From: a bacterium
Lineage (GTDB): Bacteria; UBP15; UBA6099; JAJRTR01
NCBI GenBank assembly: GCA_024278215.1
Contig: JAJRTR010000088.1
Location: 1 to 5,175 of the forward strand
Length of the DNA: 5,175 nt
Direction: 5' to 3'
The notes below the pieces were generated by a model, which saw only the letters and a program-made list of their open reading frames with translations, was not told the DNA's origin and did not search any database. The position numbers were made by a program, and so were the translations under genes. Numbering within the stretch: the stretch's first letter is position 1; each line of letters opens with the position of its first letter. Positions 1 to 4,656 of this stretch are shown here, in pieces.

Positions 1-175
1 CAGTTGCAAAATTATGTTCGAAGCGAGGTCGAGCGAAATTGGACTAAAGCAAAGCGGATGTGCAAAATCCCCGCAGGCGTACTTGTAGAGTACGTCGAGG
101 AAGATTTTGTGCCGACAATGCAGCTGTTGACAATTGCAGCCAACCGCAGCCGAATCAGAATTTTGCAATTGGCTC
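1..175. repeat. Palindromic repeat element A, copy 1 (MITE-like)
   Basis: This long imperfect palindrome recurs at the other end of the window. Three pairs of arms share one centre, at base 86. The outer arms are 1-13 and 159-171 (TTGCAAAATT against AATTTTGCAA). The middle arms are CAAAATC 63-69 and GATTTTG 103-109. The central hairpin is CGTACT 78-83 and AGTACG 89-94 with a 5-base loop. The right end, 159-175, is the exact reverse complement of the left end of copy 2 at 5016-5032 (GAGCCAATTGCAAAATT), so the terminal inverted repeat is at least 17 bp. The left end of this copy probably starts a few bases before the window. It aligns with 5020-5175 over 156 bases without gaps and with about 16 mismatches by hand count. 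No ORF inside looks real. It resembles a non-autonomous palindromic mobile element; I do not recognise a named family. Confidence 0.85.
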
Positions 176-271
176 GCCTGTAATACAAGGCGCGGCAAGT
201 GAGTGGTGAGGGAGCATACTGCTGGTATGTGAACGATCCCGAATCGCCGCCGCAACACAGTAGAACAGGCG
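175..271. repeat. Palindromic repeat element B
   Basis: A second imperfect palindrome directly abuts element A. Its terminal arms are 175-186 (CGCCTGTAATAC) and 260-271 (GTAGAACAGGCG), which match at 10 of 12 positions when one is reverse-complemented. A central hairpin CATAC 215-219 / GTATG 225-229 has a 5-base loop and sits within one base of the centre of the outer arms. GC-rich stretches near 188-196 and 244-253 can pair as intermediate arms. The design (outer arms, GC-rich flanks, short central stem with a 5-base loop) matches element A, but the sequence differs. Only one copy is present here, so mobility is inferred from architecture. Confidence 0.6.
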
Positions 272-409
272 TTATCCCGATTTTCCGGCGGAAAGAAAAC
301 ACCTCACCGCTTTGCAGCCTCCAGCCGGGCGATCCACATTGTAACAATAATGATCACGCAATGAAATGTTTCCTGTGAACTTTCGGGGGATTTTATTTTA
401 CAACAGAAA
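272..409. other. Non-coding spacer, no recognisable content
   Basis: No convincing gene, RNA or strong hairpin is visible between elements B and C. Open frames crossing it are short and resemble no protein family I know. It may be decayed flanking DNA left by successive insertions, since repeat elements lie on both sides. Confidence 0.4.
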
Positions 410-554
410 TTGATTCGTGTGTAATAAGTCGAAGATGACAATTGTCAACCAACAATGATCGACTATAACGAACGTGCGTTCAGCATTTCAAAGCATCTTG
501 ACCGACTTTGACAAAAACATTGTTTTTGAAAATGACTTATTACGCACGAATCAA
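410..554. repeat. Inverted-repeat element C, inserted in receiver gene remnant
   Basis: Terminal inverted repeats of 21 bp lie at 410-430 and 534-554 and match at 20 of 21 positions. The left arm begins TTGATTCGTG and ends AATAAGTC. The interior holds three smaller palindromes: TGACAATTGTCA (436-447), GAACG/CGTTC (470-481) and CAAAAACATTGTTTTTG (512-528). No coding capacity is seen. The right arm enters the minus-strand receiver-domain frame and provides its TGA stop (551-553), so the element either inserted into that gene or marks a deletion end. No clear target-site duplication was found. The 145-bp size with near-perfect terminal repeats fits a MITE-type element. Confidence 0.75.
512..528. 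promoter_or_regulatory. Perfect 17-bp palindrome, operator-like
   Basis: CAAAAACATTGTTTTTG is symmetric around base 520 with eight paired positions on each side. The spacing is too tight for an RNA hairpin loop, so it resembles a dimeric repressor site more than a terminator. It lies inside element C and has no intact gene near it, so it may simply be part of that element's structure. Confidence 0.35.
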
Positions 555-886
555 GATTCCGTTTGCGCATCAAGCAAATCGCCGTCTGTCACCCCTCCTC
601 CACTCATCAGCACCACGGGTATGCGGCCACCCCCGGTATGCGTGCGTCGAATGACCCTCGAGGTCTCGACACCCGACATGCCCGGGAGCGCCACATCCGT
701 TAGTACTATGTCCGGCCCTTCTTCTTTCACACGCCTGAGCGCCTTCTTCACATCACCCTCTTTGATAATTATGAAATGTTCGGCCAGTACGCGTGCCAGT
801 ACTCCAAGCAGCTTTTCATCGTCTTCTATTTCATTTTTCCCTGTTTGCTTTACAGCTACTTTATCCCCTCTGTTCCATCGTTCATT
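551..886 (-). pseudogene. Truncated response-regulator receiver domain
   Basis: The minus-strand frame between stops at 887-889 and 551-553 encodes most of a CheY-like receiver domain. Visible landmarks are the acidic pair in EIEDDEKLLGVL, the phospho-acceptor Asp in DIVLTDVALPGMSG, and the beta-4 Ser in IPVVLMSGG. The domain stops after DAQTES, before the conserved beta-5 Lys, exactly where element C begins. The N-terminal beta-1 strand is also abnormal: where a hydrophobic run such as ILIVDDE is expected, the sequence reads KNEIEDDE. No ATG lies in frame before the domain; the only usual start is GTG at 749-751, which would remove the first third. The linker-like lead (RGDKVAVKQTGK) could come from the C-terminal receiver of a hybrid histidine kinase or from a free response regulator. 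I read it as a non-functional remnant broken at both ends. Confidence 0.75.
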
Positions 887-940
887 TCATATTATGATTC
901 CAGCCTGCGCCTGTGTCTGTGACGCTGCTCACTATCGGCA

Positions 941-956
941 TGTGATATGTGTCACA
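941..956 (+). promoter_or_regulatory. CRP/FNR-family binding site, perfect TGTGA-N6-TCACA
   Basis: TGTGATATGTGTCACA matches both half-sites of the classical CRP consensus exactly with the correct 6-base spacer. It overlaps a second inverted repeat, GTCACA 951-956 / TGTGAC 963-968. The site lies about 110 bp before the phosphatase start codon and about 90 bp before the likely transcription start, a position compatible with activation. No CRP-family gene is in the window, so the regulator is inferred. Confidence 0.5.
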
Positions 957-1006
957 AACAGGTGTGACTTATGTCAATCGGCAACAAATAGAAAAGCCGC
1001 AACCTG

Positions 1007-1033
1007 TTGTGGCCGGGTGTTTTTGTGTAGAAT
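1007..1033 (+). promoter_or_regulatory. Possible sigma-70 promoter of the phosphatase gene
   Basis: TAGAAT at 1028-1033 is a good -10 hexamer. TTGTGG at 1007-1012 is a fair -35 but only 15 bases upstream; TGTTGT at 1005-1010 gives a 17-base spacer with a weaker match. Transcription would start near 1040, just before the ribosome binding site. It lies downstream of the CRP-like site. Confidence 0.35.
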
Positions 1034-1066
1034 TCTGGAAGCGACATGCCGGAAAGGAAAAACGCG

Positions 1067-1693
1067 ATGAGCGAACTGATACTTGTAAGACATGGAGAGA
1101 CAGTCGGAGAATCGGCGTTGAGGCTGTATGGAAGGACGGATATCGAGATGAGCGACCTGGGGCGCAGGCAGATGGCGGCGGTGCGCGACGCACTTGCGGA
1201 CATCGAGTTCGCTTATGCGGCATCGAGTCCGCTGCGGCGCTCGCGCGAGGCGGCGCGCATAGTGATTGGAGAGCGGAAAACGACCGTAGATATTGTCGGC
1301 GATTTCACAGAGATAGACTTCGGCCAATGGGAAGGATGGTCGCTGGCGGAAGCAGCGGAGAAAGACCCTGAGAACCACTGCGAGTGGCGGAAATCCGGGG
1401 TGGAGTTCAGGTTTCCCGGCGGAGACATGAAAAGAGAGTTTTTCCAGCGAGTAGCATGCACGGCGGTCGAGATATTCGGGCAAGCGCCCCGCCCAGCGCT
1501 TGCCGTACTGCACAAGGGCGTAATAAAAGGCATACTCGCCGGCCTGCTGGGAAAGCCGGTTGCCGATTTCACAGAGTACAAAATCGAACTCGGCAGCATC
1601 CACCGGCTTACACTATCACAAACAGGATGGAATCTCATCTCCGAGAACGAAACCAGGCACCTTGCAGAATTCAGGATACCCTCCTCGGCATGA
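1067..1693 (+). CDS. Histidine phosphatase superfamily protein (phosphoglycerate mutase-like)
   Basis: The 208-residue protein opens with LILVRHGET, the RHG signature whose His9 is transiently phosphorylated in this superfamily. Other family marks are GRTDIEMSDLGRRQ (binding loop and 'T..G..Q' region), SSPLRRSREAARI with the phosphate-binding Arg57/58, EIDFGQWEG with the probable acid Glu82, PGGDMKREFFQRV, and the second catalytic His149 in AVLHKGVIKG, where HGG is more usual than HKG. Length and motifs suit the small broad-specificity phosphatase or alpha-ribazole phosphatase branch; the substrate cannot be told. An ATG at 1046 would add seven residues, but GGAAAGG at 1050-1056 sits ten bases before the ATG at 1067 and the family normally starts just before the RHG strand, so 1067 is preferred. 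The gene is alone on its strand here, behind a CRP-like site, and converges on the RAYT-like gene. It is cytoplasmic, with no signal peptide. Confidence 0.9.
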   Translation: MSELILVRHGETVGESALRLYGRTDIEMSDLGRRQMAAVRDALADIEFAYAASSPLRRSREAARIVIGERKTTVDIVGDFTEIDFGQWEGWSLAEAAEKDPENHCEWRKSGVEFRFPGGDMKREFFQRVACTAVEIFGQAPRPALAVLHKGVIKGILAGLLGKPVADFTEYKIELGSIHRLTLSQTGWNLISENETRHLAEFRIPSSA

Positions 1694-1695
1694 TA

Positions 1696-1803
1696 CAAGT
1701 AGTGGTTGAAGAAAACCAGCTCCTACCGGAATGCGCGCAAATCGCCGCTATCCCGGGAGAAGGAAACAGGGAGTCCGGAGGTTTCCGCCCAACCACTACC
1801 TTG
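1696..1803. repeat. Palindromic element D between convergent genes (possible bidirectional terminator)
   Basis: Arms GTAGTGGTTG (1699-1708) and CAACCACTAC (1790-1799) are perfectly complementary and extend, with one extra base, to CAAG at 1696 and CTTG at 1803. Further inside, AAACC 1713-1717 pairs with GGTTT 1780-1784, and CCGGA 1726-1730 with TCCGG 1774-1778; TCCCGGGA (1751-1758) lies near the centre. The hairpin fills the whole gap between the phosphatase stop (1691-1693) and the RAYT-like stop (1796-1798), and the latter stop codon lies inside the right arm. It could end transcription from both sides, although there is no strong T tract. It could instead be a REP/BIME-like element, since the left arm starts with GTAG, the tetranucleotide found beside known REP hairpins. 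Confidence 0.65.
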
Positions 1804-2749
1804 CAACCGCTCCGTTGCTGTTGCGGATTTTGCGTTCGATTTCCAGCATAGTCCTGTCCAGTTGCTTATCGGATTTTCTATTTGCTTCGACCCGTTTGGC
1901 GGTGTTGCATATAGAAGACGGGCCGACGGCGAACAGGTCGCCGAGTTCCTCGAGCGGTATCGTGGTGACATTCCTGCAAAGATAAATAGCGATATTGCGC
2001 GGAATATTCGGTTTTTTTCTGTTATTTGTAATCGATTCCACAGAAACGCTGTAGTAGGCGGCGATGGCGTCGATAACTTTTGTCGGGCTTATAGTTGCAA
2101 GCGGAGGGCGTTCCGATTCCTTTTTCACAAACTCGATAAAATCCGGTCCGCCTATGATCCGCTGTTTCAGAAGCATTTTCTCCATGGCGGTATAATCCAG
2201 ATTGATGCCCGATTCGACATAGTCCTTATATTTTCGTTTGCACCTGTTAGGCGACCCGCTGAACTTGCCGAGTACATCTCTTGTAAAAACCGCCGGTATC
2301 TGGTCGCCGGGCAGGGCATATTTGTAGTGGCTGGTCCAGCGGTAGCGGTCGGGGTGGTGCGCCAGGCCCGCATAAACAGGAATCAGGTGAATATGGCGGG
2401 TGATCTTCAACAGGTATCGCGATTTGTCCACCACGGGACTCTTATACCTGCCCTTGAAAAGGCGGCCCGAAATCCTGTGGCGCGTATTGATATAAGCCAT
2501 ATAATGACTGTTTATATACTGTAAAGCTTTTGTCAGGTTGCCCATCGGCGTTTCGAGTAACAGCCTGTAGCTGTCGTTCATCAGGCAGAATGCGTGCAGT
2601 TTCAGCGAATATCTTTTAATACCGTAATCCAGTATCTGGAGAAATCTGTTTCTGTCTATGTCATCCTGAAAAATCCTTACGTCCGGCATTGCCTCAACAT
2701 ATATATGATAAAGAGCGCCCGGGTATTCAATTCTTGTGGGTCTCGGCAC
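1796..2749 (-). CDS. REP-associated tyrosine transposase (RAYT/Y1_Tnp) relative with DnaA-like C-terminus, catalytic residues lost
   Basis: The 317-residue protein has the RAYT order. It starts PRPTRIEYPGALYHI, followed by the IFQDDIDRNRFLQIL helix, LHAFCLMNDSYRLLLETP, SGRLFKGRYKSPVVDKSRYLL and IHLIPVYAGL. From about residue 215 a tail (KVIDAIAAYYSVSVESI, IPRNIAIYLCR, IPLEELGDLFAVG) resembles DnaA domain IV, a helix-turn-helix that binds double-stranded DNA; this fusion is known in larger RAYT-like proteins. Active members cut single-stranded DNA next to REP hairpins using an HUH motif and a tyrosine. Here the expected NHYH reads DSYR (residues 59-62), losing both histidines, and the expected RYIHLNP reads RHIHLIP (118-124), replacing the tyrosine with His119. 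The SRGN segment is also altered (VEAM). The frame is otherwise intact, so it may be a retained DNA-binding protein or an early pseudogene. The GTG at 2747-2749 is chosen as start because GGAGGT lies nine bases upstream and the family begins at this point. The stop codon lies in palindrome D. Confidence 0.85.
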   Translation of the reverse strand: MPRPTRIEYPGALYHIYVEAMPDVRIFQDDIDRNRFLQILDYGIKRYSLKLHAFCLMNDSYRLLLETPMGNLTKALQYINSHYMAYINTRHRISGRLFKGRYKSPVVDKSRYLLKITRHIHLIPVYAGLAHHPDRYRWTSHYKYALPGDQIPAVFTRDVLGKFSGSPNRCKRKYKDYVESGINLDYTAMEKMLLKQRIIGGPDFIEFVKKESERPPLATISPTKVIDAIAAYYSVSVESITNNRKKPNIPRNIAIYLCRNVTTIPLEELGDLFAVGPSSICNTAKRVEANRKSDKQLDRTMLEIERKIRNSNGAVAR

Positions 2750-2758
2750 CTCTGTGTA

Positions 2759-2764
2759 ACCTCC
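2759..2764 (-). promoter_or_regulatory. Ribosome binding site fixing the RAYT-like start
   Basis: On the minus strand GGAGGT lies nine bases before the GTG at 2747-2749. It overlaps the alternative TTG-initiated frame (start at 2768-2770), which makes that longer reading unlikely. Confidence 0.7.
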
Positions 2765-2771
2765 CTGCAAA

Positions 2772-2996
2772 TCAAACTTCGCCTGGTTTTTCCCTGCCCC
2801 GCCGAAGTATTCGTATCCCTGCCGGATTCTTTATGAAACCGACCTTCGGATGCTGCAATCCCAGCATTCCGTTTCTCACATGAGCCAATTGCCTCACATT
2901 ATCTTCTGTTATCGATTCGCCCGTTATTATCCGCCGGGTTTGGAATTCACATCTGAAACAAGTCTGAAAACAGGCATTGTCCTGCTTTTTTATCAC
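2772..2996 (-). CDS. Doubtful 74-residue ORF in the leader of the RAYT-like gene
   Basis: The frame starts at GTG 2994-2996 with AGGA a few bases upstream and ends 22 bases before the RAYT-like GTG. It lies about 85 bases downstream of the expected transcription start of a perfect promoter, so it would be the first gene of a two-gene unit. The product has three cysteines near the N-terminus (ACFQTCFRCEF, a C-x3-C-x2-C arrangement) and a basic, glycine-rich end (VGFIKNPAGIRILRRG). I recognise no family. It has no membrane segment or signal peptide. A hairpin (2847-2871, TGCTG/CAGCA stem) lies inside it. It could be a real small gene, the remnant of an older one, or chance coding in a structured leader RNA. 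Confidence 0.35.
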   Translation of the reverse strand: MIKKQDNACFQTCFRCEFQTRRIITGESITEDNVRQLAHVRNGMLGLQHPKVGFIKNPAGIRILRRGREKPGEV

Positions 2997-3090
2997 CCAT
3001 TCCTATCGATTCGAGCGGTTTTGTCATTCATGCTTGCCGACGTTGTTAAATGCACGTGGGGATCGGACTGCGGCGAATCAACAAAACCAA

Positions 3091-3118
3091 ATTATAGTGT
3101 CTGAAAACGGCATGTCAA
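3091..3118 (-). promoter_or_regulatory. Consensus sigma-70 promoter towards the RAYT-like gene
   Basis: On the minus strand TTGACA (3113-3118) and TATAAT (3091-3096) both match the consensus at all six positions, with a 16-base spacer. Transcription would begin near 3084 and read into the 74-codon ORF and the RAYT-like gene. The promoter begins only five bases past the tlyA stop codon, so the downstream genes need not depend on tlyA read-through. An inverted repeat ACAAAACC 3081-3088 / GGTTTTGT 3017-3024 lies at the start of the transcript. Confidence 0.75.
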
Positions 3119-3123
3119 TGCTT

Positions 3124-3936
3124 TCACAGGTTTTGAAAAAATGAGTGAGCTGCATCAACAACAGCATCATGATCTACCTTTGCCGAGCGACCGGAATTAT
3201 TAAAAAACACAGCAAAGAACTCGATATTTCCTTTCGGACCCCTCAGGCGCGAGAATGTCAGGCCGCCTGTGTACAGTCCGAATTCCACGGCAACGTCGGT
3301 GATGTTTTTCAGCACCTTGGTGTGGACTTCGGCGTCTTTGACAACTCCGCCTTTGCCAACTTTCCCGCGCCCGGCCTCGAACTGCGGTTTCACAAGCGAC
3401 ACTATAAGACCGTCGTCTTTCAACAATTTGGAAACAGCCGGAAAAACCTTCAACAATGAAATGAAAGAAACGTCCATTGTCGCCATGTCGAATGATTTGT
3501 CGAAATCGCCCGGATCGAGGTACCGTGCATTTGTTTTTTCAAACACCGAGACACGTTTGTCGTTGCGGAGTTTCATAGCGAGTTGGCCGTATCCGACATC
3601 AACAGCAGCAACAGTTTTCGCGCCGCGCCGGAGCAGACAGTCGGTAAAACCGCCTGTCGATGCGCCGATGTCCAGCACGTCGAGGCCTTTCGGGTCGATG
3701 TTGAAGTCGTCCAGAGCGCCTTCGAGCTTCTCGCCGCCCCGGCTCACATATTTCGAGCCGCCGCCCCTGACTCGGACCCGCGCATGTACTGAAACGCTCA
3801 CGCCGGCCTTCGTTACAGGTGTGTCGTCCACCAGCACACGGCCTGCCATTATCAACGCTTTTGCCTTTTCCCGCGATTCGGCAAGTCCTTTTTCGGCAAC
3901 TATGCGGTCCAGTCTTCTCCTGTCTTTTCCCGGCAT
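3124..3936 (-). CDS. tlyA: TlyA family RNA methyltransferase (S4 + FtsJ-like domains)
   Basis: The 270-residue protein is the usual length for TlyA, which methylates ribose 2'-OH groups of cytidines in ribosomal RNA using S-adenosylmethionine. An S4 RNA-binding domain covers about residues 6-65 (RRLDRIVAEKGLAESREKAK, then AGRVLVDD). A Rossmann methyltransferase domain follows from KYVSRGGEKLEGAL. The SAM motif is VLDIGASTGGFTDCLL (87-102), with the ribose-binding acid in VAAVDVGYGQL. The K-D-K-E tetrad of FtsJ-type 2'-O-methyltransferases is present as Lys70, Asp155 (MDVSFIS), Lys183 (LVKPQFEAGRGKVGKGG) and Glu239 (GNIEFF). The ATG is preceded by AAAGGGGGGATT, a strong but unusually close binding site. 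It is annotated as haemolysin in older databases, but the residues support the enzyme. It is transcribed divergently from the LOG-like gene, and I see no strong terminator after it. 16S or 23S specificity cannot be told from the sequence alone. Confidence 0.95.
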   Translation of the reverse strand: MPGKDRRRLDRIVAEKGLAESREKAKALIMAGRVLVDDTPVTKAGVSVSVHARVRVRGGGSKYVSRGGEKLEGALDDFNIDPKGLDVLDIGASTGGFTDCLLRRGAKTVAAVDVGYGQLAMKLRNDKRVSVFEKTNARYLDPGDFDKSFDMATMDVSFISLLKVFPAVSKLLKDDGLIVSLVKPQFEAGRGKVGKGGVVKDAEVHTKVLKNITDVAVEFGLYTGGLTFSRLRGPKGNIEFFAVFFNNSGRSAKVDHDAVVDAAHSFFQNL

Positions 3937-3990
3937 AATCCCCCCTTTGCCCGCCCCCCCTTCCCGTGCTGGAACAAGGGAACAGGAGAA

Positions 3991-3999
3991 TGATATAAT
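3991..3999 (+). promoter_or_regulatory. Extended -10 promoter candidate for the LOG-like gene
   Basis: TGATATAAT is a TGn extended -10 with a perfect TATAAT (3994-3999). No good -35 is visible about 17 bases upstream, which is tolerated for extended -10 promoters. Transcription from near 4006 would place all of palindrome E in a leader of about 165 bases before the 4172 start codon. Confidence 0.4.
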
Positions 4000-4019
4000 T
4001 CGTGTGAATATCTAAACTC

Positions 4020-4125
4020 GTGCGTTTTTCGATATTATGTGTAAATTTCGGGGACATGACTGGAATTTGCCCTTTAATTCCGGATCGTATCCCCAGAAGT
4101 ACAATTGCCTTTTACAAAAACGCAC
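4020..4125. repeat. Palindromic element E in the tlyA / LOG-like spacer
   Basis: Arms GTGCGTTTTT (4020-4029) and AAAAACGCAC (4116-4125) are perfectly complementary. Inside them GGGGA 4050-4054 pairs with TCCCC 4090-4094, and GGAATT 4062-4067 with AATTCC 4076-4081. All three pairs share a centre at about 4072, so the structure is a concentric imperfect palindrome of 106 bp. The interior segment AAATTTCGGGGACA resembles sequences I have seen in intergenic repeats near RAYT genes, but this is from memory. No ORF within it is credible. If transcribed it could form a structured leader for the LOG-like gene. Confidence 0.6.
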
Positions 4126-4156
4126 AAGATCAGTAAATATTATAGCCTATGATTTC

Positions 4157-4162
4157 AGGAGG
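4157..4162 (+). promoter_or_regulatory. Consensus ribosome binding site of the LOG-like gene
   Basis: AGGAGG lies nine bases before the ATG at 4172-4174. A GTG at 4169-4171 is also in frame but adds only one residue. The site rules out the longer frame that could begin at 4037. Confidence 0.75.
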
Positions 4163-4171
4163 AGTGCAGTG

Positions 4172-4648
4172 ATGGAAATGAAACCTGTGGTAGGAGTTAT
4201 GGGGCCCGGCGCGCCGGACGAGGAAACTATGGCGATGGCGGAGGAAGTGGGAAGGGGAGTCGCGGAGCGCGGCGGTGTTCTGCTGTGCGGAGGAGGCGGC
4301 GGCGCGATGGAGGCGGCGGCGCGGGGCGCGGCGCAGGCAGGGGGTACAGTTGTTGGTGTGCTGTCCGGCCCGGACCCGGCGGCGGCTAACGAATATGTGA
4401 CTATTCGCATCGCTACCGGCATGGGGAACGCGCGTAATGTTGTCAATGTGCTGTCGTCGGATGTAGTGATTGCTGTGAGGGGGTCTTACGGCACACTTTC
4501 GGAGATAGCGCTGGCACTGAAATGCGGCAGGCCGGTTGTGGCGTTGCAGTCGTGGCGACTGGACAGGATCGGACTCGACGACGAACTTTTTCATGTGGCC
4601 GGGTCGCCCGCCGAAGCAGTGCGAAAAGCGTTTGAACTGATAACGTAG
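4172..4648 (+). CDS. LOG-related Rossmann-fold protein, TIGR00725-like
   Basis: The 158-residue cytoplasmic protein begins VVGVMGPGAPDEE and carries two glycine-rich loops. The first is LLCGGGGGAMEAAARGA (37-53), matching the family's GG-x-x-G-x-M loop. The second is IAVRGSYGTLSEIALAL (100-116), where relatives usually have GGGYGTLSEIALAL; the first Gly of that run is Arg103 and the third is Ser105. NEYVTIRIATGMGNARN (73-89) and the C-terminal GRPVVAL also fit the family of small LOG-like, nucleotide-binding Rossmann proteins. Some LOG proteins release cytokinin bases from nucleotide monophosphates, but the TIGR00725 group has no firmly established reaction, so none is assigned. The coding sequence is very rich in GC and Gly/Ala. 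A consensus ribosome binding site fixes the start. It is followed by a terminator-like hairpin and then by the sepF-like gene on the same strand. Confidence 0.85.
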   Translation: MEMKPVVGVMGPGAPDEETMAMAEEVGRGVAERGGVLLCGGGGGAMEAAARGAAQAGGTVVGVLSGPDPAAANEYVTIRIATGMGNARNVVNVLSSDVVIAVRGSYGTLSEIALALKCGRPVVALQSWRLDRIGLDDELFHVAGSPAEAVRKAFELIT

Positions 4649-4656
4649 AGCAAAAA

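Noticed and set aside
12-347. 111-codon minus-strand frame across the left repeats
   Set aside because: It runs through palindromic elements A and B, has no family resemblance and an irregular composition; its openness is explained by the repeats.
474-1070. 198-codon plus-strand frame over the receiver remnant and control region
   Set aside because: It is Ser/Pro-rich and antisense to a recognisable receiver domain, so it is a shadow frame.
1706-2524. 272-codon plus-strand frame opposite the RAYT-like gene
   Set aside because: The opposite strand carries a clear protein family; this frame has no recognisable domain.
2750-2770. TTG start at 2768-2770 for the RAYT-like gene
   Set aside because: The GGAGGT ribosome binding site lies inside that extension and the family start PRPTRIEYPG follows the GTG at 2747-2749.
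2996-3090. Known riboswitch in the leader of the RAYT-like gene
   Set aside because: I looked for recognisable conserved cores such as that of the cyclic-di-GMP riboswitch class and saw none.
3124-3936. Haemolysin label for TlyA
   Set aside because: The S4 domain, SAM motif and K-D-K-E tetrad indicate an RNA methyltransferase; nothing suggests a pore-forming toxin.
3269-4015. 248-codon plus-strand frame opposite tlyA
   Set aside because: It is Ser/Thr/Pro-rich and antisense to an intact TlyA with all catalytic residues, so it is a shadow.
4037-4171. Upstream extension of the LOG-like gene to an ATG at 4037
   Set aside because: The extra residues would be translated from palindrome E and resemble nothing; AGGAGG before 4172 fixes the shorter start.
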